Shown: positions 36,016 to 43,950 of the stretch, one piece after another | Layout of the letters: each line of letters starts with the position of its first letter | Numbering within the stretch: position 1 is the first letter of the stretch | Assembly: GCF_015668515.1 (NCBI RefSeq) | Contig: NZ_JADPFO010000002.1 | Span: 190,992 to 254,991 of the forward strand | DNA length: 64,000 nt | Direction: 5' to 3' | Source: Paraclostridium tenue | GTDB taxonomy: Bacteria; Bacillota; Clostridia; Peptostreptococcales; Peptostreptococcaceae | Program-made: the position numbers and the translations under genes | Notes under the pieces: model-generated | Told to the model about the DNA's origin: nothing | Database searches by the model: none | The model's input: only the letters and a program-made list of their open reading frames with translations

Positions 36016-37017
36016 ATGAAGTCTATTGATTTTAATAAATTACGAAAAAACATTAATGTTCATATTGAAAAAAAATTGGCAAATAAATCTATAAGAGAGG
36101 AAAATAGTTTAAACATAATTAAGGGTTATATATCTTTTGACTTAGAAAAAAATTTAAATGTAGTAAAAGGTTTAAATCTTAATAACATAAAATTTAAAAA
36201 TATTGAATTTGAAAATATTGAATTTGAAAATTGTAGTTTTGAAAATAGTATTTTTATAAATTGTAGATTTAATAAATTAAATTTCATTAACTGTAATATG
36301 CAAAATGCAATATTTAAAGATTTAAATATTGTGAAATTAACTACAGACTATAGCATTTTAAAAAAGAGTATAATATCAAAATGTAGTATAAATCGTATGA
36401 TTGTTAAGGATTGTGATTTTAAATCTTTTAAATTTGTTGAATCTAATATTAATTATTTTGAATTTGATGATAGTTTAGTAAGCAGATTTGATGAAGAAAC
36501 TTTTTTTGATAAGTCAGGTTTTAAAAATAAAGAAAATAGTTATAAATTTTATAGAGATATAGCTTATAAATTTCAGCAAAATAACTTATTGAATCATTAT
36601 GGAGAGTATTTTTATATATACAAAAATATGGAACGGAATACTCTAAAAGGATTAAGTAAATTTAAATCTATTGCTTTTTGGTTAATATGTGGTTATGGTG
36701 AAAGACCTACTTATGCTCTTATAACTTCATTAGAAATGATATTTATATTTACTGTTTTATATATGGCATTTGGGCTTAATTTAGAAAATGAAATTATATC
36801 ATATAGACAAATATATTTAGAAAATAAGTCTCTTACCTTAGCAATAAATGATTTTATAAGGGCATTTCACTTTAGTATAGTTACTTTCACTACAGTAGGA
36901 TATGGCGATATAATACCAGTTGGACATAGTATATTATTATCTGGGGTAGAAATGTTTTTGGGAGTTACTATGGTTGGAATTTGGACAGCTACTTTAGCTA
37001 GAAAAATAAATAGGTAA
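36016..37017 (+). CDS. Pentapeptide-repeat protein fused to a two-helix ion channel
   Basis: A 333-residue membrane protein. Residues about 50-150 form an N-terminal pentapeptide-like repeat (units such as IEFEN, CSFEN, SIFIN, CRFNK), which builds a right-handed beta helix. The C-terminal third has two transmembrane helices flanking a potassium-channel pore loop with the selectivity filter TTVGYGD. It is therefore a Kir/KcsA-type channel with a cytoplasmic pentapeptide domain. GGAGAGG precedes ATG 36016. It stands just ahead of the selenoprotein operon, but a separate promoter follows, so a link is not shown. Confidence 0.82.
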   Translation: MKSIDFNKLRKNINVHIEKKLANKSIREENSLNIIKGYISFDLEKNLNVVKGLNLNNIKFKNIEFENIEFENCSFENSIFINCRFNKLNFINCNMQNAIFKDLNIVKLTTDYSILKKSIISKCSINRMIVKDCDFKSFKFVESNINYFEFDDSLVSRFDEETFFDKSGFKNKENSYKFYRDIAYKFQQNNLLNHYGEYFYIYKNMERNTLKGLSKFKSIAFWLICGYGERPTYALITSLEMIFIFTVLYMAFGLNLENEIISYRQIYLENKSLTLAINDFIRAFHFSIVTFTTVGYGDIIPVGHSILLSGVEMFLGVTMVGIWTATLARKINR

Positions 37018-37113
37018 GTTAAAATTTTAATAAAGTTGATTCAATTTAATAAATAATGTAAAAATAATATAGAAATTGTCTATATTTAGAATAGTAATTA
37101 TAGATATATTCTA

Positions 37114-37144
37114 TTGTACAATTATGGTAAAAAATGGTTATAAT
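37114..37144 (+). promoter_or_regulatory. Possible promoter of the selenoprotein (sao-like) operon
   Basis: TTGTAC (37114-37119) and TATAAT (37139-37144) are separated by 19 bases, longer than ideal. It is the best candidate in the 188-base gap before the operon. No metal-regulator operator is recognised. Confidence 0.4.
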
Positions 37145-37205
37145 TGATGATGGTAAGGGGGAAATTTAGATATTCATTATAAATTAAGCTTTAAAGGAGA
37201 ATAAA

Positions 37206-37460
37206 ATGTCAAAGGTATTAGTGGAATTTATAAATACGTGACCTACATGTGACGAGCATGGGATGCTAATAAAAAAAATAGGGGAGAAGTATAAAGATAA
37301 GTTAGATATTAAGTTATATCAAGCGGGAAAAGATTTTTCTTATATAAAAAAATATGGAATTATAACAAAAGGAACTTTAATTATAAATCAAAGAAAAAAA
37401 TATGATAGATTGTCAAAAGATACTATAGAAAAAGCAATAATACAAGCTATTAATAATTAA
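37206..37460 (+). CDS. saoT: Thioredoxin-like selenoprotein (SaoT-like), Sec at residue 12
   Basis: An 84-residue thioredoxin-fold protein whose active site is T-Sec-P-T-C: TGA at 37239-37241 lies exactly where the first Cys of a CxxC motif belongs. The start is ATG 37206, after AAAGGAGA; read without Sec the protein would end after 11 residues. A SECIS hairpin follows the codon at 37255-37267. The rest of the frame (to TAA 37458) continues the beta-alpha-beta fold of small thioredoxin-like proteins. It opens an operon with an ArsP-like permease and a MerB-like lyase, so it probably reduces or delivers thiol/selenol ligands in that system. The gene symbol is recalled from family naming and not verified. 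Confidence 0.82.
37255..37267 (+). other. SECIS hairpin of the thioredoxin-like selenoprotein
   Basis: AGCAT-GGG-ATGCT: a five-base-pair stem with a three-base GGG loop whose first G lies 19 bases after the TGA at 37239-37241. This geometry is that of bacterial SECIS elements and is the same as in grdB. Confidence 0.75.
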
Positions 37461-37471
37461 GGGAGACAATA

Positions 37472-38551
37472 ATGTATATATTAGAATTTTTTAAAGATGT
37501 AGTATATTCATCTATAAGTATTTTAAATGGGGCTTCAGGGTGGCTTATCATAAGTTTTATAATAGCAGGTCTACTACATAATCTAATAAGTCCTCAAAAA
37601 TTTCAAAAATCTCTAGGAAACACAAAAATTTCATCATTGCTAAAAAGTACGGTTTCAGGAATGTTACTTCCAATATGCAGTTGTGGAGTTATTCCAATTG
37701 GTATAAGTATGTATTTTTCAGGGGCCTACTTGGGTCCAGTTCTTGCGTTTATGACCTCAACTCCAATTATAAATCCTATAGCAGTTGTATTAAGTTTAGG
37801 GTTATTAGGGCCAGATATTACTATTATTTATGTTATATCAGGGTTTGTTGTACCTTTAATAGTTGGAATTTTAGGAAATAAATTAGGAAAAAATGAATTA
37901 TATATTAAACAAGATGAAGATGAAGAGGTAGCTATAGAGCTAGAAGAAGATAGTTTAAGCTTTAGTCAAAAAATAATAGAAGGACTTAAATGGTCTTTTT
38001 CAGAATTAGCACTTACTATTAGTAAATATGTAGTAATAGGTATGCTTGTTGCAGGCTTTATAACTACAGTATTTCCAAGTAGCATAATTCAAAAATATTT
38101 AGGTAATCCAGGTGTATTATCTTTAGGAAGTATAGCAATACTTGCATGTATTATGTATGTATGTGCAGTTGGTCATATTCCTTTTATAGCGGCTTTAGTT
38201 GCAAGTGGAGCATCTCCAGGAGTGGCAATAACTTTTTTAATAGCAGGGGCCGCTACTAATTTACCAGAACTTATAAGTATGTACAATGTAATAGGTAAAA
38301 GAACTGTAGCAATATATTCCTTAACTCTTACAACTTGTGCTTTAGTTATAGGATACATAACAAATTATCTTCTAATGGGTAAAGCTACAAATATAAATAT
38401 GAGTTATACACAAGAATCTATAAATATAGCAAATTCTATAATGTTAAATATACCAGATAGCATGAAATATGTATGTTCTTTTATAATAGTTATTTTCTGT
38501 ATAAAAGCTATATTGCCTAGCTTAAGAAAGGTTGTTAGAAATGAAGCGTAA
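37472..38551 (+). CDS. saoE: ArsP-like permease (putative organometal efflux, SaoE-like)
   Basis: A 359-residue membrane protein of the permease family PF03773 (DUF318), which includes ArsP, the exporter of trivalent organoarsenicals. Two homologous halves are visible; the first has the conserved PICSCGVIPIGISMYFSGAY and TSTPIINP, the second VCAVGHIPFIAALVASGASPG and TNLPELI. An acidic loop (DEDEEVAIELEEDS) joins them. No UGA is present here. It lies 11 bases after the thioredoxin-like gene and overlaps the next by 11. In context it may export the metal after cleavage, or the intact organometal. Confidence 0.82.
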   Translation: MYILEFFKDVVYSSISILNGASGWLIISFIIAGLLHNLISPQKFQKSLGNTKISSLLKSTVSGMLLPICSCGVIPIGISMYFSGAYLGPVLAFMTSTPIINPIAVVLSLGLLGPDITIIYVISGFVVPLIVGILGNKLGKNELYIKQDEDEEVAIELEEDSLSFSQKIIEGLKWSFSELALTISKYVVIGMLVAGFITTVFPSSIIQKYLGNPGVLSLGSIAILACIMYVCAVGHIPFIAALVASGASPGVAITFLIAGAATNLPELISMYNVIGKRTVAIYSLTLTTCALVIGYITNYLLMGKATNINMSYTQESINIANSIMLNIPDSMKYVCSFIIVIFCIKAILPSLRKVVRNEA

Positions 38552-39005
38552 AAAAATATTAATTTTACTAGGAGTTGTTGTAGTTTTTATTGGAATCGGT
38601 ATATATAGTGCTGAAAAAAATAAGCAAAGTAAAGATTTGCCACAAGTAAATGAATCTTATTTAAATTACTTTAAGAAAAATGCAAAGTATGAAAATATAA
38701 TCACGTATACTCAGAAAGATATAAATAATGATAATGTTGAAGATTTATTAGTAGTTTATAAAAAAAATGATAAATATAACGAAATGGTAGGAATCATAAG
38801 TGATGAAAGTCAAATGTATATGACTAAATCTATATTAGCTCCAAAAGAAGATGTGACAATAGAATTTAAGAATATAGATAATAAAGATGAAATGGAATTA
38901 ATATTATCAGGATCTAAAAATGGGAATGTAGGATATGCAATATATAGGTTAGAAGGAGATAAATTCACAGATTTATTTGGAGAAGGCATGAACTCATGTT
39001 GTTAA
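38541..39005 (+). CDS. saoC: Membrane-anchored protein ending in Cys-Cys-COOH (SaoC-like)
   Basis: A 154-residue protein with an N-terminal membrane anchor (about residues 5-22, after a KRKK start) and an extracytoplasmic domain with DINNDNVEDLLVVYKKND, which resembles a calcium- or FG-GAP-type acidic repeat. It ends GEGMNSCC and then TAA: a vicinal Cys pair at the very C-terminus, well suited to bind a soft metal. ATG 38541 overlaps saoE by 11 bases. I recall a family defined by a Cys-Cys-COOH (or Sec) end in such operons. Confidence 0.72.
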   Translation: MKRKKILILLGVVVVFIGIGIYSAEKNKQSKDLPQVNESYLNYFKKNAKYENIITYTQKDINNDNVEDLLVVYKKNDKYNEMVGIISDESQMYMTKSILAPKEDVTIEFKNIDNKDEMELILSGSKNGNVGYAIYRLEGDKFTDLFGEGMNSCC

Positions 39006-39037
39006 TATAATATATATCATAATTTGGGAGGATTTAA

Positions 39038-40147
39038 ATGAAAATATCAAAAAGAGTAAAAGCATTAGTATTGATAGGGGCAATAAGTACAACAGTTCTA
39101 ACAGGATGTAGTAATGATAAAAAACAAGAAACTGCTACAAAAGGAAATTCAGATTATACTATAAAATTAGGATATTATAATTGTGATCATATGACAGCGG
39201 CTCCAGTTGCTGTAGATGCAGGTATATATAAAGATTTGGGATTAAATGTACAAGCTGTTGGAAATGGTAAAGTACCAGAAGCTATGGCAGCGGGTCAAAT
39301 GGATGCAGGTTACATTGGAACTAAAGGATTAGTTGGGGCTATTCCAAAAGGATCACCAATAGTAGTGGCAGCAAATAATCATACTGGTGGATCAGAATAT
39401 TTAGTAGTATCAAAAAATGTAAAAGATCCAAAAGAGTTAATAGGACAAAAGATAGCATCAGATCCAGCAAATGATTTACTATGGACCACAGATTATGGTC
39501 CAGAAACAGGACTTCCAGTGGATGCATCTAAGTATCAAGTTATAAATATAGATTCAAGTAAAGATGCTTATTTAGCTTTAAAAACAGGACAAATAAAAGC
39601 ATTTAGTGCTTGTGACCCATGGGGATCACTTGCTGAAAAAGAAGGTGTTGGGAAGATAATATCAACAACTCAATTTAAAGAAAAGAATACAGGAAAAGAT
39701 TATAACTGTTGTTCATTTTCATTAAATACAAACTTTATAAAAGAACATCCAGATCTTGCAAAGAAAATGGTTTTAGCACATACAAAAGCTATAGAGTATA
39801 TATATACTAATCCAGTTAAAGCAGCTAAAATATTTGCTAAAAACTATAATGTGGATGAAGAAGTTGCACTAATGACTATATACAAAAAAACTGTAGGAGA
39901 AGGAAGAACTCTTACTTGGAAGATAGATGGAAATGAGTATAAAAATAACTTAGATATGTACAAAGATAATAAGGCTTTAGATAAGATACCTGAGTACACT
40001 GAAGTTGTAAATGAAGAGCTTTTAAAATCTTGTGGAGCTGATGATTTTGATACTTTTATAAAAGAAAAAGTAAATCCAGTATTCCCAGAAGGTATGAGCT
40101 ATGAACAATGGAAAGAAAAGGCTATGGAGATAGATGGACAAAAGTAA
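39038..40147 (+). CDS. ABC transporter substrate-binding lipoprotein (NMT1/TauA-like)
   Basis: A 369-residue lipoprotein: signal peptide with lipobox LTGC (Cys at about residue 23), then a type 2 periplasmic-binding fold of the nitrate/taurine/thiamine-precursor group (YYNCDHMTAAPVAVDAGIYKDLG, GQKIASDPAND, FSACDPWGSLAEK). Two features are unusual for the family: a Cys in the ligand-site strand (NCDHMT) and a Cys-Cys pair (DYNCCSFSLN), both likely to bind thiophilic ligands. It overlaps the next gene by 14 bases. It probably captures the substrate of the ABC importer encoded downstream. Confidence 0.85.
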   Translation: MKISKRVKALVLIGAISTTVLTGCSNDKKQETATKGNSDYTIKLGYYNCDHMTAAPVAVDAGIYKDLGLNVQAVGNGKVPEAMAAGQMDAGYIGTKGLVGAIPKGSPIVVAANNHTGGSEYLVVSKNVKDPKELIGQKIASDPANDLLWTTDYGPETGLPVDASKYQVINIDSSKDAYLALKTGQIKAFSACDPWGSLAEKEGVGKIISTTQFKEKNTGKDYNCCSFSLNTNFIKEHPDLAKKMVLAHTKAIEYIYTNPVKAAKIFAKNYNVDEEVALMTIYKKTVGEGRTLTWKIDGNEYKNNLDMYKDNKALDKIPEYTEVVNEELLKSCGADDFDTFIKEKVNPVFPEGMSYEQWKEKAMEIDGQK

Positions 40148-40928
40148 AAATATACTAATTGGGCTAGCAATATTAATCGGAAGTTTATTTATATTGTTTT
40201 TTAATCCAAACAGTGAAAAAATAGATGGAAATATAAGGGTAGGGGTATCTGATGATACCTCTGGCTTTGTAATTAACTATATGAAAAATCAAAATTATTT
40301 TTCAGACGTAGATATTGAAAATTTATTAGAACCATATTCTATAAATGATTGTTGAGCAAGTACTATGCAATGGGCTCTGAGTTCAGACCAAATAGATATG
40401 GCTATAATTTGTAAAGAAGCAGCAGATAAATTTGTTAAATATGATAAAGATTTTGAAATAGTTAATGCTTTAGTTCAAAATTCAGATGTATTTTTACTTA
40501 AGGATAAAAAACCTAAAAAAATAGGATATACACAAAATAGAAATTATCAGTTGGATTTAATAAAACAATATTATAAAAAAGCAAAGAGTATACCTTTTAT
40601 AAGTGGAGGATTAGCTTATGCACTTGAAAGTAACAAAGTCGATGGAGTAATAGTTGATGCTATAAAATCACTTAGTTTAGAAGGTACAAAACTTTCCACA
40701 TCTATAAATAATAGCTATGATACTTATGTTTTAGTAGTTAATAAAACATTTAAAGAAAGTAAGTCATATAAAAAATTTTTAAAGCTATATAATAAAAGTG
40801 TTAATGATTTACAAAATAAAGCTATATTTAAAAATGAATTAGAAAATTACACAGATATAAAAATATCAGATAAAGATTTGGGGGAATTTAAAAAGTGGAA
40901 GTTAAAGTTTCTGCAAATACAAAATTAA
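40134..40928 (+). CDS. saoB: Membrane-anchored binding selenoprotein with a Cys-Sec pair (SaoB-like)
   Basis: A 264-residue protein with an N-terminal transmembrane anchor and a type 2 binding-protein-like domain (RVGVSDDTSGFVINYMK at the start of the domain). TGA at 40353-40355 gives Sec74 right after Cys73 (NDC-Sec-ASTMQWALSS); reading continues without a break to 40928, with SSDQIDMAIICKEAA and the second lobe. A good SECIS hairpin lies at 40371-40390. The vicinal Cys-Sec pair in the expected ligand pocket suggests direct capture of an organometal or metal ion. It overlaps the preceding lipoprotein gene and the following permease gene (34 bases). Confidence 0.82.
40371..40390 (+). other. 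SECIS hairpin of the Cys-Sec binding protein
   Basis: TGG-(GC bulge)-TCTG, loop AGTT, CAGA-CCA. The loop G at 40381 is 26 bases downstream of TGA 40353-40355, within the bacterial SECIS range. Confidence 0.65.
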
Positions 40929-41698
40929 AAAAGAAAAAAATCAATGGAAAATTTTTGGATTTATTATATAAAGTAATAACAGTTATAATTATAATTGGAA
41001 TTTGGCAATTTAGTGCAGAAAAAATTGGGAGTTCATTGTTATTGCCTATGCCGATGGATGTATTTAAAGGATTTATAACATGCATAACAGATCCTGAAAT
41101 AGTAAAAAATGTATTAATAACTCTTCAGAGAGTTTTAAAAGGATTTATGTATGCTATGTTATTTGGGTTACCGCTTGGACTTATAATGGGATTTTCAAGT
41201 AGTTGTGAAAAGTTATTTTCACCTTTAGTAGACTCTGCAAGACAAGTACCTATAATGGCTTGGGTACCACTTACTATAGTATGGTTTGGAATTGGAGATG
41301 GACCTACTATATTTTTAATAGCATTTGCAGGAGTATTTCCTATAATTCTTAATACAATACAAGGAGTTAGAAGCATATCAAAAGATTATTACAATGCAGC
41401 AAAAAGTATGGGAGCATCATCATTTACCATATTTACAAATGTAATGTTATCAGCTGCACTTCCAGATATATTAACAGGAGCAAGACTTGCAATTAGTACT
41501 GGTTGGATGTCTGTAATCTGAGCCGAGTTCATAGCAACGAGTGCCGGTCTTGGTTACTCTATGGTACAAGCTCAAACAATGATGAATACAGAACTTTTAA
41601 TTGGGCTTATGATATTTGCAGCATTAATAGGATTTATAATAGATAGAATATTAAAGTTTATAAACAAAAGCCTTTGCAAATGGAGGTTTGATGATTAA
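40895..41698 (+). CDS. saoP: ABC transporter permease selenoprotein (SaoP-like), Sec at residue 209
   Basis: A 267-residue inner membrane permease of the binding-protein-dependent (TauC/SsuC) family with about six transmembrane segments. TGA at 41519-41521 interrupts the conserved STGWMSVI-Sec-AEFIATSAGLGYSM segment; the frame continues to TAA 41698 with two more helices. The homologous residue in ordinary permeases is small (Ala or Val), so Sec in a membrane helix next to the conserved Glu is remarkable. The start is GTG 40895. The EAA-type loop (AAKSMGASSFTIFTNVMLSAALPDI) precedes it. The stop overlaps the ATPase gene by one base. Confidence 0.82.
41521..41555 (+). other. Possible SECIS of the permease selenoprotein
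   Basis: AGCCGAG (41521-41527) pairs with CTTGGTT (41549-41555), allowing two G-U pairs. An inner GCA-ACGAG-TGC hairpin (41534-41544) gives a G-containing loop 18 bases past TGA. The apical stem is short, so this is weaker than the other three. Confidence 0.4.
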
Positions 41699-42450
41699 TG
41701 AAATTAAAAATAGAAAATGTAAATAAAACTTTTATGAATAATAAAGTTGAAAATAAAGTATTAGAAAATATAAATCTAGATATAAAAGAAGGGGAATTTG
41801 TATCTTTACTTGGTCCATCTGGATGTGGAAAAACAACTTTACTAACTATAATAGGTGGTTTTCAAAGTTGTGAAGAAGGACAAGTTTTATTAAATAATAA
41901 AGTTGTAGATAGACCTGGAATAGATAGAGCTTTTGTATTTCAAAATTATGCATTATTTCCTTGGAAAACAGTAAAAGCTAACGTAGAATTTCCTATGAAA
42001 CAACAAAAACTTTCAAAAGAAGAAAGAGAAAAAAAATTAGAAGAGTTGCTTGAGATATCTGATTTAAAAGGAAAAGAAAAAATGTATCCTCATCAACTAT
42101 CTGGAGGAATGAAACAAAGGGTAGCGGTTATAAGAGCATTAGCTTGTAACCCTGAAGTTTTATTAATGGATGAACCTTTAGGAGCAGTTGATTTTCAAAT
42201 GAGACAAAATCTTCAAGAACAGTTAGAAAATATATGGATAAAAAATAAAATAACTGCAATAATGGTTACTCATGATGTAGATGAAGCAGTATATATGAGT
42301 GATAGAGTTGTAGTAATGTCTAGGGATAAAGGACGTATAATAGAAGATTTAAAAATTGATTTAGGTAGACCTAGAGATAGAGAAAGTGATGAGTATTTAG
42401 AGTATAAGAATAGATTAACAAAACAGTTATCGAAGTGTTACGGAGTTTAA
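41698..42450 (+). CDS. saoA: ABC transporter ATP-binding protein (SaoA-like)
   Basis: A 250-residue ATPase of the nitrate/taurine (TauB/SsuB) subfamily that would drive the permease encoded just upstream. Walker A GPSGCGKTT is at about residues 39-47, the Q-loop in FVFQNYALFPWKT, the signature LSGGMKQRVAV, Walker B VLLMDEPLGAVDF and the H-loop in TAIMVTHD. Its ATG shares one base with the saoP stop. All catalytic elements are intact and no Sec is present. Confidence 0.92.
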   Translation: MKLKIENVNKTFMNNKVENKVLENINLDIKEGEFVSLLGPSGCGKTTLLTIIGGFQSCEEGQVLLNNKVVDRPGIDRAFVFQNYALFPWKTVKANVEFPMKQQKLSKEEREKKLEELLEISDLKGKEKMYPHQLSGGMKQRVAVIRALACNPEVLLMDEPLGAVDFQMRQNLQEQLENIWIKNKITAIMVTHDVDEAVYMSDRVVVMSRDKGRIIEDLKIDLGRPRDRESDEYLEYKNRLTKQLSKCYGV

Positions 42451-42461
42451 GGGAGATATTA

Positions 42462-43088
42462 ATGAAGACTAATAAGTATAGAAATTTAGACAAAATTCAA
42501 AAAGAAATTAGAATAGCTATAATGGATATTATAATAGATAAAAAAAGGCCTGTAAGTTTAAATGAAGTTATAAAAGAATTAAAACTAAGATTTAATTTAG
42601 AGGGAGATAGTATAAATAAAACTTTAAAACTATTTATAGATGAAAACATAATGGTTGTAGATGAAGATAATTATATAAACTATATATATCCAGTTTCAGC
42701 ACATCCTACAATGCATAAAGTTACTTTAGCAGACAAAAGAGAATTTAATGCGATGTGTGCAATTGATGCACTTGGATGGAGATGTACGTTTAACCAAGAT
42801 ATAGATATAAGTTCTAGATGTTACGTTACTGGAAAAGAAATAAATATATCTATAAAAGATGGAAAAATAGTAAGTTTAAATAATCCAAATTTAAGAGTAT
42901 TACATTTAAACTTAGCTAAACATGCAAATTGGGCAGCTAGCTGCTGAAATATCATGAACTTCTTCTGGACGAAGAATGAATTTGATAAATGGATAAAAGA
43001 AAATGGGCTTGAAAATGATGAAGATATATACTGTTTAGATATTGATGAAGCCATGGAAGCTTCATATGATATTTTTTATGTAGGATAA
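42462..43088 (+). CDS. saoL: MerB-like organomercurial lyase selenoprotein (SaoL-like), Sec at residue 162
   Basis: A 208-residue homologue of alkylmercury lyase, which cleaves the carbon-mercury bond by protonolysis. A winged-helix N-terminus (about 1-75) precedes the core: CAIDALG with Cys99 and Asp102, SSRCYVTG with Cys120, and ASC-Sec-NIMNFFW with Sec162 encoded by TGA 42945-42947. By my memory of MerB (Cys96, Asp99, Cys117, Cys159), all four map at a constant offset of three, so Sec replaces the catalytic Cys159, with Cys161 next to it. Reading past TGA runs to TAA 43088 and restores the family C-terminus. ATG 42462 follows GGGAGA. Confidence 0.86.
42960..42976 (+). other. SECIS hairpin of the MerB-like selenoprotein
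   Basis: TTCTTC-TGGAC-GAAGAA: a perfect six-base-pair stem with a five-base loop; the G at 42967 lies 20 bases after the TGA at 42945-42947. This is close to an ideal bacterial SECIS. Confidence 0.78.
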
Positions 43089-43283
43089 ATATTAAGGCTA
43101 TATGAAAAAGTAGTATAAATATATATTACTTATTTGTATAGTCTTTTTTAGTTTGAAAATAAAAGATTATAAATATAAAATTTTATGTAATTAGTATAGC
43201 ATAAATATATTTTACAGAAATGTTACTGTAAATAGATAATTATATATTGTATACTTAGTTTAATCAAGAAAGGTGATGATATA

Positions 43284-43826
43284 ATGAAAAAACTATTATG
43301 TTTATTATTAGTAGTTTTAACTATGGGAACTATGTATTATTTTTCAAGTCAAAAAGGTAATGTCTCAAAAGAGCAGTCAGATACAGCAGTTAAGGTAATA
43401 GATGATATTAGAGGAGAAGTTACTTTAAAAGATCATAGATTAATAAGTGTAAAAGAGAAGGTATTTAATGTACTTAAACAATATGGAGGTAAGGGGTATA
43501 TAGTTAGAAAGTTAGCGCATTTTAGTATATATGCATGTATAGGAGCTTCTATAAGTTTATTTGTTTATGTTCTTAGTAAAAGAATATATATAGCTAGTTT
43601 AGTAGCTATGATAGCTAGTATTACTTATGCCTATTATGATGAAATGCGACAATTATCAGTAGCTGGAAGAGTAGGGAGTATGAAAGATGTTGTTATAGAT
43701 TCTTCAGGGGCGTTTACAGGGATTTTTATACTACTTATTATAATAATAACATTTAAAGGTATAAGAGGATTTTTTAAATTTTTATTTAAGAAAAATGAAC
43801 ATGAGAAGAATAAAGAGACTATTTAG
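43284..43826 (+). CDS. VanZ-like membrane protein
   Basis: A 180-residue protein of the VanZ family. It has an N-terminal hydrophobic helix with YYFSSQ, then RKLAHFSIYACIGASI, YAYYDEMRQ and GRVGSMKDVVIDSSGAFTG, the three conserved family blocks, and about four transmembrane segments. VanZ gives low-level teicoplanin resistance in some enterococci, but most clostridial homologues have no known role. It stands alone with its own ribosome site (AAAGGTGATG), so I do not count it as part of the selenoprotein operon. Confidence 0.85.
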   Translation: MKKLLCLLLVVLTMGTMYYFSSQKGNVSKEQSDTAVKVIDDIRGEVTLKDHRLISVKEKVFNVLKQYGGKGYIVRKLAHFSIYACIGASISLFVYVLSKRIYIASLVAMIASITYAYYDEMRQLSVAGRVGSMKDVVIDSSGAFTGIFILLIIIITFKGIRGFFKFLFKKNEHEKNKETI

Positions 43827-43847
43827 TTATTAAAAAATTAATAAGTT

Positions 43848-43929
43848 AAGGTGGAAAATATATGTTTATTATAGATTTAAACAATGAGAACTTAAATTTT
43901 TTATTTAGGTAATAAACATTTTCCACCTT
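43848..43929. terminator. Long bidirectional terminator between the VanZ and HAD genes
   Basis: AAGGTGGAAAA with TGTTTATTA on the left pairs with TAATAAACATTTTCCACCTT on the right (20 bp with a four-base bulge) around a loop of about 40 bases. The flanking genes converge here. Confidence 0.7.
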
Positions 43930-43950
43930 ATTTAGACTGTATAAAATATA

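Noticed and set aside
37150-37205. Leader peptide ORF (ATG 37150) ahead of the selenoprotein operon
   Set aside because: Ten codons, no ribosome site, and no amino acid or metal-binding pattern.
37263-37460. Separate 65-residue ORF starting MLIKKIGEKY
   Set aside because: It is the C-terminal part of the thioredoxin-like selenoprotein read through TGA 37239; it has no ribosome site of its own.
40365-40928. Separate 187-residue ORF starting MQWALSSDQ
   Set aside because: It continues in frame after TGA 40353 of the binding selenoprotein and lacks a start context.
42435-42947. MerB-like gene as a pseudogene with a premature stop
   Set aside because: The TGA follows Cys at the catalytic position, an excellent SECIS follows and the frame stays open to the family C-terminus.
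43284-43826. VanZ-like gene as part of the selenoprotein operon
   Set aside because: A 195-base gap and its own ribosome site separate it, and nothing functional links it.
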